A program made the position numbers and the translations under genes. This document shows, piece after piece, positions 46,455 through 58,919 of a DNA stretch of 64,000 bases. The notes below the pieces were generated by a model. It ran no database searches. It saw only the letters and a program-made list of their open reading frames with translations, and was not told the DNA's origin. Source of the stretch: Dentipellis sp. KUC8613 (Eukaryota; Basidiomycota; Agaricomycetes; Russulales; Hericiaceae); the NCBI GenBank assembly GCA_002286715.1, contig NSJX01000007.1, positions 60,253 to 124,252 on the forward strand, in the 5' to 3' direction. Position 1 is the stretch's first letter, and every line of letters begins with the position of its first letter.

Positions 46455-48701
46455 TCAGAACAAGGTCCAGATGAGAGACGAGAGGAGAGCGGTGGAGAGG
46501 ACGGCGACGGTGCTGAGGTGCGCGGAGGGCTGGGCGCCGTTCTTGCTACGATCGGAGGAGCTTGTAGAAGACGGCGCGGACGGCGCTGCGGAGGCAGATG
46601 AAGAGACGGCAGTGGGGACTGCCAGCGTCGAGGGTGCAACAGAAATTTCGGACGCAGAGCCGGTGGGAGCAATCTGCGACGTAGCTGTCGAGAAGTTCTA
46701 TGGTCAGACTTGTGAGCCTGCACGAGAGAACGTTGATCTCACTTTCAAAGTTTCCGTTGTTCTCCTTTGCGTCGTCAATAGCTTGATCGAGCTCTGCGAC
46801 AGCATCCGTGGGCACAGTAGACAGGAAACCGATACGAGGCGGGTCGACGGAGGGATGCGTCAGATTGCCGTAGTAGAACGCCACAAGGGTCCTATCACAG
46901 AGGATGGTTTCAATGCCATTCAATAGGATCAGAAAGAACAGGCACGCACGATTTCATGAACGGATCACCCAGACTCCAGCTGAACAGGGCACCAGCACTC
47001 GGAGGATCCGTGTTGACGATGTTGTTGGCAATGCACGTCGTGGCGTCGTTCGTCTGGTTCTGGGACACGAAGTCGCGCGGGTCGACCGGGAACATCTTTC
47101 CGCCGATCTGGAACGTCAGGTTGTGCGGGGTGCCGCAAGGGAAGGTCGGGGCGGCGTTGCGGTTGGCGGCGAACGCGGGCGAGACAGACCTCAGGATCGA
47201 ACTCACAACATCAGACGGTCCACGGAGAATGCTGTTTCCCTGAGGAGCGAAGGGCAATCAGTAACAGAACCGCATCTGTCTGGCTGACAAGCCGGGTATT
47301 GCCAGAACTCACGGTATCGATCAAGGCGGAAAGACCAGGGTTCGAGATGCCTTGAGGCGCAACTGTCGAGTCCGCGAGCTTCTGTCCGTCCAGGTAGACC
47401 GCATCGAGCAGGACTTCCCAGCGACTGGAATCGATTGATTATCAGTTCGACACTTCCGTAACATAAGGAACTTACAGTGGGTAGACCTGGAATTTACGTC
47501 GAAGGATGATCATGTGAGGCAGTGTCAATGAGTGTGTGCGAACACAACGTACCTCGTTCGGTGCAAAGGAAGGCGGATTCAAGCCTCCAAGTTTAGGGGT
47601 GTACAACCTGACGGGGACCCATGTGAGGGACGAGTTGTCAACACCGTCGGGAAGCTTCCCGACGGTAAGGCTGCCACTTTGTCCTCCGATGTCGATGGTG
47701 TCACGCTGGAGCGCAATCTGGAGGCAACCTCGGTCACTGAAGATACCTATCTTATGACAACTGTATGCCTACCGTGAACATGGGTTGCTCAAGCGCGCCG
47801 GACGCAGCAAGACGAGACAGCAGAGGTCCATCTTGAGTAGTCCCCAAAACGAAATCGTCCGTCTTTGTTGGGCTGTTAAACTGGCAAGATACGATCAGAT
47901 GCGGATGCAGAAGATCGAAAACAACGAACTACCTTGCTGTTAATAACGGTAGCTTGTACTTGACTGCACCTGCATAAGCCGAATGTCTAAGCCACAACAA
48001 TAAGGAACACGGACCTTGAGCTAGGGAACCCCAGACCAAAGATGCCGTTTGCACCGTTCATGACGCTCGTGTTGTTCGTATCGGAAATCGCAGCAAACGG
48101 CTGCTGGGGCATAGACAGACCAGCAATGCTGGCCGTGTCCTGCGCAACGGGACCCTTGGCATGGGTGCCCGTGAGGGAGTCTCCGTACTGTAATGCAACG
48201 GATCCTCCTGCAGGCTTGATCTGCGACGACGGGTACGCAGGCATACGGCTGGTCTTGCATACATTGGTCTTGCATGCGTCGGACACGACCCAGAGGTCAC
48301 TCGAGCCCGTGTCTAGAGAAACGTGATCGGTGTGCTACCTCCATGCGAAATTAACAAAAGGTAATACCGAGGTTAACGGCGGTGTCTGTGTCCCCAATGG
48401 TAATGGGCACAGTGTAGAACCTGCGCCGTAACGATGGGTAAGGGTCAGTAGAAAGTGCATGCGCCAGTAAGACTCACAAGTCTGCAGTGTCCCCCAGCCC
48501 AACCGACCCGCTGTACGTGCCTCGCCTCTCGTGCGCAGCCCCGGCTCCTCCGCGCTTCCGTGAGTAAATTGGTACAGTAAAATTCCTCGTCTCTCCAGCG
48601 TCCCTTCTCGAAAGTCGCGTTCGTGAAAGACCGTGCGGCAGGGCAAGAGCGAGACTCGGGAGCAGGACCAAAAAGTGAATGTAGAACGTGAAGGAATGCA
48701 T
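46455..48701 (-). CDS. Aspartic protease (pepsin family A1), GPI-anchored
   Basis: Secreted acid endopeptidase tethered at the cell surface. Read from ATG 48701: signal peptide MHSFTFYIHFLVLLPSLALA, a basic propeptide (SRTRLSRRDAG, YSRKRGG), then TYSGSVGLGD, FYTVPITIGDT. The first catalytic site DTGSSDLWV is assembled across an intron. Then GDSLTGTHAKGPVAQDT, IFGLGFPSS, and the second site ALIDTGNSILRG, FPCGTPHNLTFQIGG. After GFLSTVPTDAVAELDQAI a Ser/Ala/Thr-rich stalk leads to SKNGAQPSAHLS and a hydrophobic tail (TVAVLSTALLSSLIWTLF), the usual GPI signal. About eleven exons, roughly 480 residues. Looks intact; both catalytic aspartates are present. Confidence 0.92.
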
Positions 48702-49680
48702 TGTAGTCTATACGGCAAGCGTCCGGCGCAGAGTCAACTTCGGGGAAAGTCAGGAAAAACCCAAAAGAGAGGAAAGCAAAAAATGGCCGGGGAGGTCGTC
48801 GACGCCCTCAAGAAAGAAGAAGAAGAAATGGAACGAGGACAGAGACGACGGGCTATATATCGCTCACCGCGATCCGGGTTGCCCTGCACTGCATGCCCGC
48901 GCTAGTGCCTCAAACGAGTCGGCATCACAACGCTCCCTTAGATGGGATCGCGTCCTCCCTTTCTTATTGGCCACAACAAACCCTGCCGCAACAACCCGTA
49001 GCCAATAAGGTCTTCAAACAGAACAGAGTGTGAAACCCATCGACGCGAACATACATAGAAGTCAACTCGACCGAAACTGCCAGCTGTTGAATAGACCAGT
49101 TTGTGTAAATTGCAGCTGTCAACGTCAAGAGGCTCTGCGCACAAACAAATGCAGCCTGTGTTGTAAGTAACCACGTCTTCAGGGCGCCCGAACCCCAAAT
49201 GATCTACTGTTGCTATATTTATGGGACGTGCCTATTCGTATCAGAAGAGTTGACCGAGGTCGCCTTGAAGGTGATCTCCAACAAGCCAAAAGCCAACACG
49301 GTCCATCTGGACTATATATGATCTAAACAAAAAATCTCGAAACACTCTACACTCGCTCTAATCTACTCAACCTGACTACAGTATACAAGTCCGATCGAGT
49401 AACATACTGGAGAGTGTTATCCACAGCCTTCCTGAAGGCATGTCTCCGTAACGATCTGTATCAGCCTAAATAAATAAAAGCGCTCAAAAGCGAGCGTGAA
49501 CAAGATAAGGAAGAGTAGGCAATATCTAAACGATATAGTGAATGTGTGTAGACGCACTCTGAAGGCGTACGGAAAGCATAACGTGAATTATACGAGTACA
49601 GTCGGGATACATACGTCCCGGATTGACTTCTCTGAACCTTGCCCTTTGAGATCATCTTGAATTTCAATGTGTATATCGGC
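48702..49680. other. Intergenic region
   Basis: About 980 bp upstream of the aspartic protease and downstream of the RING gene. Short ORFs only. Confidence 0.45.
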
Positions 49681-50670
49681 CTACGACGCCAGAGCCCCGA
49701 CGACGATCACCAGCCCGAAGAGGCGCAACAGCCCTCCGAACGAGCTCAGCATGGCCGAGGGCGAGACCGGAGATGCAGCGTGATGGGAGGCCACGACGTC
49801 GTGCCACTCAGGGTCGCCCTCACTGCTATCGCTATCCGATGACGACCCGCTTTCATCCGGCGAGGCGAGTTCGGGGCTAGGCGAGCGAGGCTCGTTGCAT
49901 GCAGGAGGGAGACGGTAGGAGCCGAGGGTGACAGCGCGACGTTTGTTGGAGCGAGGCGCGGGCGATTTGGCAGGAGATGGAGAATGTAGGGAAATTGTGT
50001 CAGCTTCGATTGAGCATGAAACCATGCAAGTCGGGCATCGCCCGTCGGTACCCTGCGCTGAGAGCCACTGCATGAACAAATGGTCTTAGTCAGAAAGGTG
50101 CATAGAGGGGGATCGATTAAATATTACTCACGTCCGATAGATGCTGGAAACAGAACAATTGCCCGCAGCACTTGGTCTGACTCGGCTTCATCGCCGCTTC
50201 GAAGCTGTGAAAGGATTAGCGACGTCAATCGTCACAGGCAGGAGTCACACGAACCATATCCCACAGACGTCCTTAAACTCCTTTTCGACCTTAATTCCCT
50301 TCTTGCCACTCGATCTCGGCGCTTTCGTGAACGTGTGTCTCTTGGGCTCGGTACCATAATTAGGTCCAGGGTGCTCCCACTGGTTCTTCACCCGAGTGAG
50401 AGCAGGCGATGACAGGAGCGATTTATGAGACGGTGTGCGACGCAGCCGAGCCGACGAGGGTGACAAATTCGACCCGATCTCAACGGGCGAGTCCGTCAAG
50501 ACCGGGGGCTCTTCAGTGATGCCCTCCAACGACAGGCGTGAGGGAACGCGAGGGCGTGTGCGTGTGCGGGCGCGAGTGTCTGAAGGTCCAGGGGCAGGCA
50601 GGCGCAGCGCGGGTGGAAAGAAAGATGATGATACTTGAGGAGGCGATAACGGAGACGGAGAGCCAGACAT
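49681..50670 (-). CDS. RING-finger protein, probably tail-anchored E3 ubiquitin ligase
   Basis: Starts MSGSPSPLSPPQVSSSFF on the minus strand; the N-terminal 110 residues are Ser/Pro/Arg-rich and disordered. The RING is assembled over two introns: CGIC followed by FEAAMKPSQTKCCGQLFC, FQHLSDW, GRCPTC, giving a C3HC4-type pattern (CX2C...C.H..C..C X2C). A Ser/Asp-rich linker (DESGSSSDSDSSEGDPEW) precedes a C-terminal hydrophobic segment (LLRLFGLVIVVGALAS) that ends the protein, consistent with a tail anchor. About 270-290 residues in three exons. The target membrane and substrates are unknown. Confidence 0.8.
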
Positions 50671-51766
50671 CGGGAAAAATAAGAGTATAACAATACTAGA
50701 TTGAGAGGTGAGGATGGCGCCGCGTGTTGTACAAGGGGGAAGGGGGCATAAAGCGAGAATGAGGAGAAACGAAAGATAGAGGGCGGGCGGGCGAACGCGC
50801 TATGAGGCCACCCAGCATTTATGTATCGCGCGCTTCCCAGGAACGACGTGAATCATAACGAGAGCGGGGCGTCGCATCTATAACATATCTCACTCCATTT
50901 GTCAAGAGGCGCTGAAGATGATAACAGTCGCCTTGGGCGTACGAGCGCAGGCACCGCCAGGCGATTTGCTAGTTTGAGCCATCACGTGACGCACAATCCG
51001 ACAAGAGTGGAGGTTTTGGGAGCAGGCGAAACGGAACAGCGGAACCGGTGATGTGATAATCTGCGGGATAATGGGCTATCGTCGACAAGATGCTCGAGCT
51101 GTGACGTAGAAGCAGCCGCGTGGGTCCCTGCATGCCGGTTGTCCATTCGATCGAAAACCAGCCAGGTAGCGGATGCGTCCGAGGAATGGACGAAGAGCGA
51201 GAGGAGGCATCCACAAATCTTCAATTGAAAGGCAGCATTTTTGAACACGCCAAGCGGCTCCCCAATATGTCCATGTGCGCCGGCTTTGAAGACAGCAACT
51301 GGATATGAATTGATGGTGGTTATGCATACACCACCAATAACGGACGAGCCTCATCATCAGTGAATTGAAAGTGGCTCATGTGGAGTGAACCAATGGATGG
51401 TCACCTGAAGGAATGCGGCGACAGGTGGGGAGCCGAATGACAGCGCAACAAAAACGGTTCAATTGACGAAGGCCTACAGGGTTAATGCGCGATAGCATAC
51501 GACATTGTGGTTGAACTTTGTTACTATTCCAGAAGACCGCAAATGATGAGACCGCACGGCACAGGAGCGGCGACTGTAGATGGGCATGACATGGAAGTCT
51601 TTCAAAATCGGGCGCTGAGTTGATACCGTTTGGCGACTGGAAGACGCCAAGTATCATGAGGTTCAATCCTACAGTGTGCCGCTTTGGGTCTCGCCTCGTC
51701 ATTCTGATAGATACTCCAAGGGGGTAGAGTTTGAAGCACGGAAATCTTGTCGGAGGGCCGTAGCGT
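50671..51766. other. Intergenic region
   Basis: About 1.1 kb between two minus-strand genes. It holds the RING gene promoter. Short ORFs on both strands are not supported. Confidence 0.45.
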
Positions 51767-52936
51767 CTATCGTGCCCGGTCCAAACGAGCAAGTTCGGAG
51801 AGTAGTCGGGCGCGCTCATTCAATAAAGCGAGCGTATGCTGAGTGGGAGACGTATGTCTTGTCAAAAGCCGCTTCTTCGAAATGGAGGGTGCGCGAGGCG
51901 TCGATCCCTGTATGGAGATGTGTCAAGTCATGGCCATACATGTTCAGAGATCACCGACCTGAAACAATGTATCGTTATCTCCAAGGGATTTTCCGTGCTT
52001 GGCAATCGTATGTGCGCGAGGAGGAATTTGCTGCCGTTCCATGATACGTTGTGAGGCCTCGTACGCTTGCAGTTCTGATTCAGAGTCAACTTCTTCGATC
52101 CACCCATCGTAGCGGACAGGTTGCCTATTGCGTGTTGTTGTCGAAGAAGAGGCATGATCATCCAAGCAATCACAGTAGGAAGTGTCCGCATTGACTAGTC
52201 CCGACAGGTTATGTCCGTACGCGGCGTCCGATTCGCTGTCGTACGAGTCGCTATCGGCACGATGGAGAAAAGAGGGGTCTTCTACTTCGTGGATGCATAA
52301 AGGTCGACGAGCATGGAAGGTGCCATTGGGCTCGGAAGGGGAAACAGCCCGAGGCGTCTCGATGATGTCTGTAACTGCAGATAGCACGGTTGTATTTGAG
52401 TCGGCTTCGACATCTTCTATCGAAAGAGCGCTGTTGATGCTGTTGGTCAGAGTCGAACGTGTTGACGGCGATTGGGTACGACCAGACGGAGCCTCGCCAG
52501 CGAAGCCGAAGACATCCCTGCTTATCTTGGGAGGTTCATCCTGCGCGAAGGACGCCTGCGTCTGGAGCAAGCCCATCTGCTTGCCGAGCCAGCATAGCAG
52601 CTTGCCGATAAAGACAACCTCGTCCCATGTCCCCACAGCAAGCCGGCGGGGGTCCACGTCGCTCAAGCCAACGTCAATCCCTATGACATCGTTCTCGAGG
52701 ACACCTAGGAAAATCTTCATCGCATCTACCTTCGCCTCGGCACTCTTTGACTCGCGAATGGCCTGTGGGATGGGAAGCCTTGCCTCCAATAGAGATTCGA
52801 GGATGGCGAGAAGCAAGAATGGGGTAAGGTCTAGCGGCGTCTCGAGAACAAATGGCAACTCGACGTTGTTTAGAAGAGCGTTCAACGATGCCACAAGTGG
52901 GTCCGATAGTTCCGAGAGTTCAAGGTAGTCGGACAT
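51767..52936 (-). CDS. DUF5745-type conserved protein
   Basis: Two exons (52936-51959, 51907-51767) give 372 residues. The first 130 residues hold a conserved helical domain: LNALLNNVELPFVLETPLDL, TPFLLLAILESLLEARLPIP, MKIFLGVLENDVIGIDVGLS, DVDPRRLAVGTWDEVVFIG and LLCWLG. I recognise this as the DUF5745 pattern of basidiomycetes, from memory and not by search. The middle is Ser/Asp-rich and disordered. The second exon adds GSTPRAPSISKKRLLTRHTS and a short predicted helix (ALLNERARLLSELARLDRAR). Without splicing, the ORF would end at 51944; the GT-AG intron 51958-51908 (51 nt) keeps the frame and adds a sensible C-terminus. Function unknown; a microtubule or spindle role has been suggested only by domain resemblance. 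Confidence 0.8.
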
Positions 52937-53316
52937 ATCCAGAGGCGCCGCACGATGTATCCTTGTTCTTGAAACTGACTTGGAGTAGTAGCGTGTCAGG
53001 TTCAGTGGTGGTGGTCATAGAGAGGCTCTCCGCCTCGTAGAACCCAGGGCGCTTATCACGTACTAGCTTTTATGTAAAGAACTTTGACACCTGAAAGTGG
53101 CCGGGAGCTTCATTGCAGTCTGCGCTCACTGTTCCTGCACTCACCAACGGTATATCGTTTCACAAAGGTGCTGTATTTCCCGCTATCCTGCTAGAGATAG
53201 ATAATCTAACATCTCATCCAGTGGGATTCGTCAGCTCATTACAGGGACTCGGAGCGCAGGAGAACGCCCAGCACTAGTTCGAAGACTGCTAGTCAACTCA
53301 CTAGCAGACAATCAAG
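52937..53316. other. Bidirectional promoter region
   Basis: About 380 bp between divergent starts of the DUF5745 gene and the peroxin gene. No other gene. Confidence 0.45.
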
Positions 53317-54903
53317 ATGGCCACTCTGGATTATGTCGATATTCCATCATACGCCACTCGTCTCGCCTCCGACCCCCCTACGGAAAAGAAGAGTTCAAGA
53401 CCGCCTCCCAAAATTGTGACGTCTCTTCCGCAACCGCAACCCTCACAGGACGACTCCATCTCGTCGCCAGCAAACCCGATGACGCCCACCGGACGGTCAA
53501 CATTTGGAAATCTCCCTGGCATGCTTCTAGCTTCGACTCTCCAGCTACCTGCGGGGGCGGCACCTGGAAATCCTAGGAACTCCACACAACTGCTCTCTAC
53601 ACGCGACCCTCTCTCTGTACCCATCACTACCGTCAACTTCCGACGATTCATCGCAAAGATAGGCCCAGTATTCTGGTTGCAGGACCGGATCGAGGAGATT
53701 CTGATGTGGAGGAAAGGTTGGAAAGTGACTGCTATGTGGATGGCCGTCTATGCCTTCCTCTGTGAGTTTCCTGCGTATGTCTCTAAACGGACCTCTAATA
53801 ATATTCTGCATGTCTCAGGCTACTTTCCACGGCTTCTTCTCTTGGTGCCTCATGCGATCATTCTGGCGGTCTTGATAGTTGGACACCCGTCGCGCCGACC
53901 GGATGCATCCTCCGACCCTACGGTTCTTCTCCCACCTCCCAAAGCCAATGCCCGTGAAGGTAGCACAGAGTGGCTAGCTAACATCCAAGGCATCCAGAAC
54001 CTCATGGGCGCTGTGTACGTATATCCACGACCTTCGTCTAGCGCCTTCACTAATGTATGGTTCGCGTCTGCAGCTCGGATGGCTATGACGCAGTATTTCC
54101 TCTAGTCCCGCATCTCACATACTCTACGCCTTATACCCAACACATCTTCATTCTGACCATCATCACATTCCTAATCGCGCTCCCTCTACTACCCCTCGTC
54201 CCTCTACGCCCTCTTTTACTCACCGCTGGCCTCCTGCCCTTCGTCCTAACCCACCCATTCACCCAACATACGATCCCCGTAGTCATCGACGCTCTTCCCC
54301 TCTGCCGCCTCTACACTTGGGCGGCGCGCATCACTGACGACGACCGACTGAAAGACTACCACTGGCGCAGCCAGCTGCGCGAAGTCGAGCTGTTCGAGAA
54401 CGAGCGCTGGACCACGGCCACAGATGCACAGAGCGGGTCCTGGTCCAAGACATTCTTGAAGACGGGCGAACGCGTCGCCTGGACCCGCGGCCGGGACGGG
54501 TGGAGTGGGGTCACCATTGACGGCAGTGGCGACGTCAGGTCAGTGTTCCTCCTCCCTTTCAATAGTTAGATAATCATCTGCACCCCTTCGTGGGCTAACG
54601 TGATTGCAGTAGTAACCTCACATTCGCGCTCGAGCCTGGATGGGCTTTTGTCGAGACTGAGGATTGGCGCGCAGATATCGAGGGTCAGTGGAGTGCTGTT
54701 GGCGCGGACAAGGGTAAATTTTATTCAGATGACACTATTGCCAGCTTCTCGTTCTGACTTCATGTGTTGCAGATGGTTGGGTATATACGAACGATGCATG
54801 GCTGGATCCGCGCTCTGTGCCTTTGGATGATTGGAAGACTGCAGGGGGTCTCACGAGGCGCAGGCGTTGGACAAGAAGAATCTATCTACATCGCTCTCCG
54901 TGA
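53317..54903 (+). CDS. Dysferlin-domain integral peroxisomal membrane peroxin (Pex24/Pex30-like)
   Basis: Family members sit in the ER/peroxisome membrane and control peroxisome number and size. Starts MATLDYVDIPSYATRLASDP. A Ser/Pro-rich head is followed by FIAKIGPVFWLQDRIEEILM, WRKGWKVTAMWMAVYAFLC, YFPRLLLLVPHAIILAVLIV, NIQGIQNLMGA, and a second hydrophobic block (IFILTIITFLIALPLLPLVP). The C-terminal dysferlin module shows VELFENERW, AWTRGRDGWSG, NLTFALEPGWAFVETEDW and GWVYTNDAWLDPR, ending in TRRRRWTRR, the classical DysF signature of paired Trp residues. Six exons, about 470 residues. Very typical of the fungal family. Confidence 0.92.
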
Positions 54904-55040
54904 AAATGTTCTGATTCCTGATTTCGTATGTGCAGGACTGTCGGTCTCACTAATGTATCAACATCGATGAGATAGCAGCTACGTTTGCGTTCGTGTTCAC
55001 ATTGTACTATTGTAAATTATTGTAGACACACATTTGTGTC

Positions 55041-55111
55041 GCATTAATGGGGTAGTGGTAACCTGGGTCGTTGCCATCGACCCGCCGGGGGTTCGATTCC
55101 CCCTTAATGCA
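55041..55111 (+). tRNA. tRNA-Gly (anticodon GCC)
   Basis: Acceptor arm GCATTAA pairs with TTAATGC at the 3' end; discriminator A at 55111. The anticodon stem GGTCG/CGACC closes a seven-base loop TTGCCAT, anticodon GCC. The T arm is GGGGG-TTCGATT-CCCCC and the D arm contains TAGTGGTAA. No intron and no encoded CCA. Internal A and B boxes are intact (GGGGTAGTGGTAA; GGTTCGATTCC). Confidence 0.93.
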
Positions 55112-55135
55112 TTGTGATTAGATTCAAAGCTACCA

Positions 55136-55140
55136 TTTTT
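55136..55140 (+). terminator. Pol III terminator of tRNA-Gly
   Basis: First run of five T, about 25 bases after the tRNA 3' end. Confidence 0.5.
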
Positions 55141-55409
55141 AAATATCCAGTCAGACATGGAGGTATTCTCGGTAGGTTGCACCTGCTGTTTCTAGATTTA
55201 CGAGAGTCCATCATGTGAAGAGCACAGAATTCCCCGAAGGTTTGAGAGCAACCATATGTTTCTTCCCGTTTCGACCTACGATAGCAGCACAGCCATGTAC
55301 GAGTACTCCACCATTGTACAAATCAAGATAGCTCGCTGGTTGTATACATGTGCCTACGACGAAGGAGCCCAATGATGAACATACTTTTCATTCAACCCGC
55401 TGATGACCT

Positions 55410-57449
55410 TTAGGAATGATCAGCCACAATAAAGTCATCGACGCCATCATCGAGATCAACCTAAATGAACAAGGTCAGGACTAGAGAAAACGGTAGACGA
55501 TGATGAGTGAACGTACAGCGGCTGCAAGCTCCAGATACCCTTTTCCTGCGCCAGTTGGCCAGCTATGAACGGCAGCGCCGCAGCGCCCGTGGTCGCGACG
55601 CCCGCAATCCAACCAATGGAACCGCTAAGCAGCCAACCAGGGAGAATGTGGCTGGCTTCGTTGACAACGATGGGATAGATGGGCCCGATGAGCAGGCCGA
55701 CGATGGAGATAGCGATGGCTCCGGAGATGAGGGACGGGACAAGCCAGACGATTAATTCGAGGCTTCGCGACGTAGTGCATGTCAGACGAGTAAAGAAAAT
55801 ACACAATGCTATCGACACGTACCCTGTAGCGATTACGATGTAGAGAAATACTGCAAGCCGGTTCCCAAGCTATGTATCTGCGGTGTGAAAGAAGCAGGAG
55901 TATATCTAGATGCGAGGAGCTTACCTTCTTCGTAACCCAAAGCAGACCGATCCGACCAAGTGCGAGTCCTGTTCAACAGTTCAGTAATTGTCGAGGCGTG
56001 AAAATGATAAAGGCCTTACCTCCGAAGAAACCAGAAGATATATAACCGGAGGACGACCCGCCCCCTCGAACACTGATGATGTACGATACGATCCAACCTC
56101 AAACTGAAGCATCAGGAATTTCGGCTCAAGATAGCAGGAACACGGTGATCACCTCCGATTGTGACCTCGACGCCCACATACATAAGCATGAACAAGGCTA
56201 TCAAGTGCACGGACTTGAGACGCAGGATCTGCTTGTAAACGTTGTCTTTGCTCTGACCCCGCTCGGCAACTTCTTCGCCGACCTCTCGCAGGCAATCTAT
56301 AACTCATGTTAGCCGGCGGATGACGCTCATTCGAAACTCGACGAACCATCTTGCATTTTCAAGCGGAACACCGCCAGGAGCGTGCAGGTGTTCATGCACG
56401 CAACGCCGAGCGAGACAAGATAGTGGAAGGACCAGCGCGGGAGCTGCGCAAACTGTGTGGACACGAGTGGGGCAGCCAATGCGCCCGTACCTTCGATAGA
56501 TAAGCATCAACGGTCATGGTGTCTGTGGAAGGCGGAATCTCACCATATGCACAATGGACCAAGCCGAGTTTTGAAGAGGAGACTTTGAAACTAGCTACAT
56601 ACCCGTTCGCTTGCGCGCACTGCGCACATCGTCAACCATCGTACGGTCAGAGGGCGAGGATCGTACCTGGAGAGATTCAGCAAAACCGTTGAGAAAGAAT
56701 GCAATCACGAAGGCCGGAAATGGTGGCCCTGGAGCCTGGATACAATATCCAACAATCTGGATGAGGGAACCTAATAGAGTCGCTTTAGGACGCGACCAGC
56801 AGACTCTGTGCGAACAGATCCAACCTATGACCATCGCCTAGCATCAATGCGATGAGGGCTACGTCGTTCAACATCCAATGTGCGACATACCTTTCCGAAT
56901 CCAAAATGCCCCACGAAGTACACGCTCGCCACGCCTCCCAATATGAAGCCCTGAAACGCGTGTCATGACTCGGCTACCGTGGGTCACCGAAAGCGACTTA
57001 CCAGACTGCTGGACAAGAAGAGCAACGACACAATGCCATAGCTAACCTGAGCAGGAGTGTACCCAACTGATCAGTGTCGATGTGGAACGCATCGAAGCGA
57101 TATGTCTAACGCGATACACTTGCTGGATGCGCGGCAGCAAGGGACCTGTCGAACCGTCGTTCCATCCTGCAAGGAACAGAGACAAGCATATCGCTGCCAT
57201 CTGAACGTAGGCGGACTTTCGTGGGCCACTCTCGGGCGTGTCGCGCGCCTCGACGTCCGTTTGGGCGGGGATCGGTGCAGATTTCGAACTATATTCAAGT
57301 TGTGTGAGCTCTATATTCGGACCGTCACTCTCCGCTTCCCTTATTTCCCGGGCTATATCGTTCTGTGAAAGCTTGCTTTTGACTGAAGTGTCGTCATTTG
57401 AGACAGGCGAGGCTGCTTCATGAGATTGCGGGATGGCATCGTCAGTCAT
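55410..57449 (-). CDS. Major facilitator superfamily transporter
   Basis: Twelve-span-type membrane transporter read from ATG 57449. The N-terminus is a 75-residue polar head (MTDDAIPQSHEAASPVSNDD). Spans include MAAICLSLFLAGWNDGSTGP, YGIVSLLFLSSS, GFILGGVASVYFVGHFGFGK, FVIAFFLNGFAESLQ, HLIALFMLMYVGVEVTIGG, GYISSGFFGG, GRIGLLWVTKKLGNR, LIVWLVPSLISGAIAISIVG and ASHILPGWLLSGSIGWIAGV. The GWNDGSTGPLLPRIQ motif in span 1 is typical of a fungal MFS group related to the Fucose/BSC6-like branch. The protein ends DFIVADHS after a short last exon. About ten introns. Substrate unknown. Likely intact. Confidence 0.88.
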
Positions 57450-58919
57450 GGCGGATCGGAGGATCGGTGCACCGCGCGCGATTGTTCAGTGCAAAGTTGA
57501 TGGCTGCAAGAGCTCACCTAGAAGCTTATTTAACGACCAGAGCAAGTAACGAGGCATTGCAGCCTGAGAGCCGAGACAAGATCATCTCCCGGATCTACGT
57601 AAAACCGTACGCATTATGCCACGAGCAGAGGGCTGGTGACGAGGATATTGACGTTCTTAGAAAGATATCTCAGCGGAGAAGCCTCGGAGAACTAGCCTTG
57701 ACCTGATAAGCGTAAAGTCAGCGTCAAAAAGTATGCATGCATTGAGCACGGCGCAGAGAACAGGCCACATAAGGACATACGCTGATAACCGAGACATATA
57801 TAGATAAGCAGGAGGATCTCCTTGACGTCTTGTCATTAGTAGAGATAGAAATTCACCGTAAGTGCGAACACAGCTGGCAACCTCTTCCCTGGTGTCTTCC
57901 GAAATTGACCAGAAGCTCTGACTTCGCCTTCAAAGCTTGCCAACTGATGAGCTTGTGTCGAATTGGCGCCGGGCACATGCATCGTAGTGGTTTCGTGACA
58001 TAACGATGCCCGTCTCAATTGGCTGCAAAGCCACGTTACAGGATGATGCAAATTCTCTTGATGATCCATATCATGGACATCTAAATTGATGAAGACGGAA
58101 GCGCATTGGTGCAGGATTGGCTTTGACTTGGCAGGAAACATAGAGGCTCGAAAGAGACCGTATGCTTCTGATCGTACTGCCGAACTTGATAACCGGCGGC
58201 CATGGCGGGCTCGAGACGCGACTAATGGCGAGGAAAGGACGGACCGTGTTGTGATAAACACTTTGCTCATATATATGGTCGCGATAGGCCATGCATAGAA
58301 GCTCCGGGGCACACAGTCAGTCCATTTCGGTCGAGATATTTCCTGAATGCGGCAGAATATGCATACGTCAGTGATAAGTTGGATCATGGGTATTACACTG
58401 TAACATCACCGTTGCAGGTCTTTGCACTGTACTCTCTGCAACCGCCCATGCGTCTGAGCTTCGCCGGCGAAGTCAGAATGAGTGACTAAGTAGTACATGA
58501 AACATGCGATACTCACTGTACACATCCGGTAGACGAAGGCTCTGTCTTTCGGCTACCTTGGGAAGCGTCAGTAAGTACGATTCGGACTCACACAACTCGT
58601 CACGCTGGCTCTAGCAAGTTGCAACCGGCGGCTGGGAAATGCTTCGTGTCATTGAACTGTGTTTGCGTCTTCCGCTACAACGCCAGCTTTCACGGTAGCC
58701 TCTTTACATAACCGGGCATAATGGATGTGGGAGTAACGAAGCGCTGCACATGCATACGAAGGTAAGGTTGTCTTTATAACCTGAGCTTAAGGTGGCATCG
58801 GTCGGGGAGACCAGACTAGGTTCCCCTGCTCTATCACGTTAACAACGACGAGAAGGGTACATACATAAGACATTAGGAATGTGTTGCTGTGGGTGTACCA
58901 CGCTTCCAGGAGACTGCTC
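57450..58919. other. Long intergenic region, nothing assigned
   Basis: About 1.5 kb between the MFS promoter and the 3' end of the permease gene. A minus-strand ORF of 183 residues (58387-57836) has no recognisable domain and is not supported. Confidence 0.45.

Noticed and set aside
51676..52044. 122-residue + strand ORF resembling a helical protein
   Set aside because: Antisense to the spliced C-terminus of the DUF5745-type gene, whose splice sites keep the frame.
52182..52928. 248-residue + strand ORF
   Set aside because: Antisense shadow of the DUF5745-type gene, Ser/Arg-rich without a domain.
57836..58387. 183-residue minus-strand ORF
   Set aside because: No recognisable domain, no promoter or splice support.
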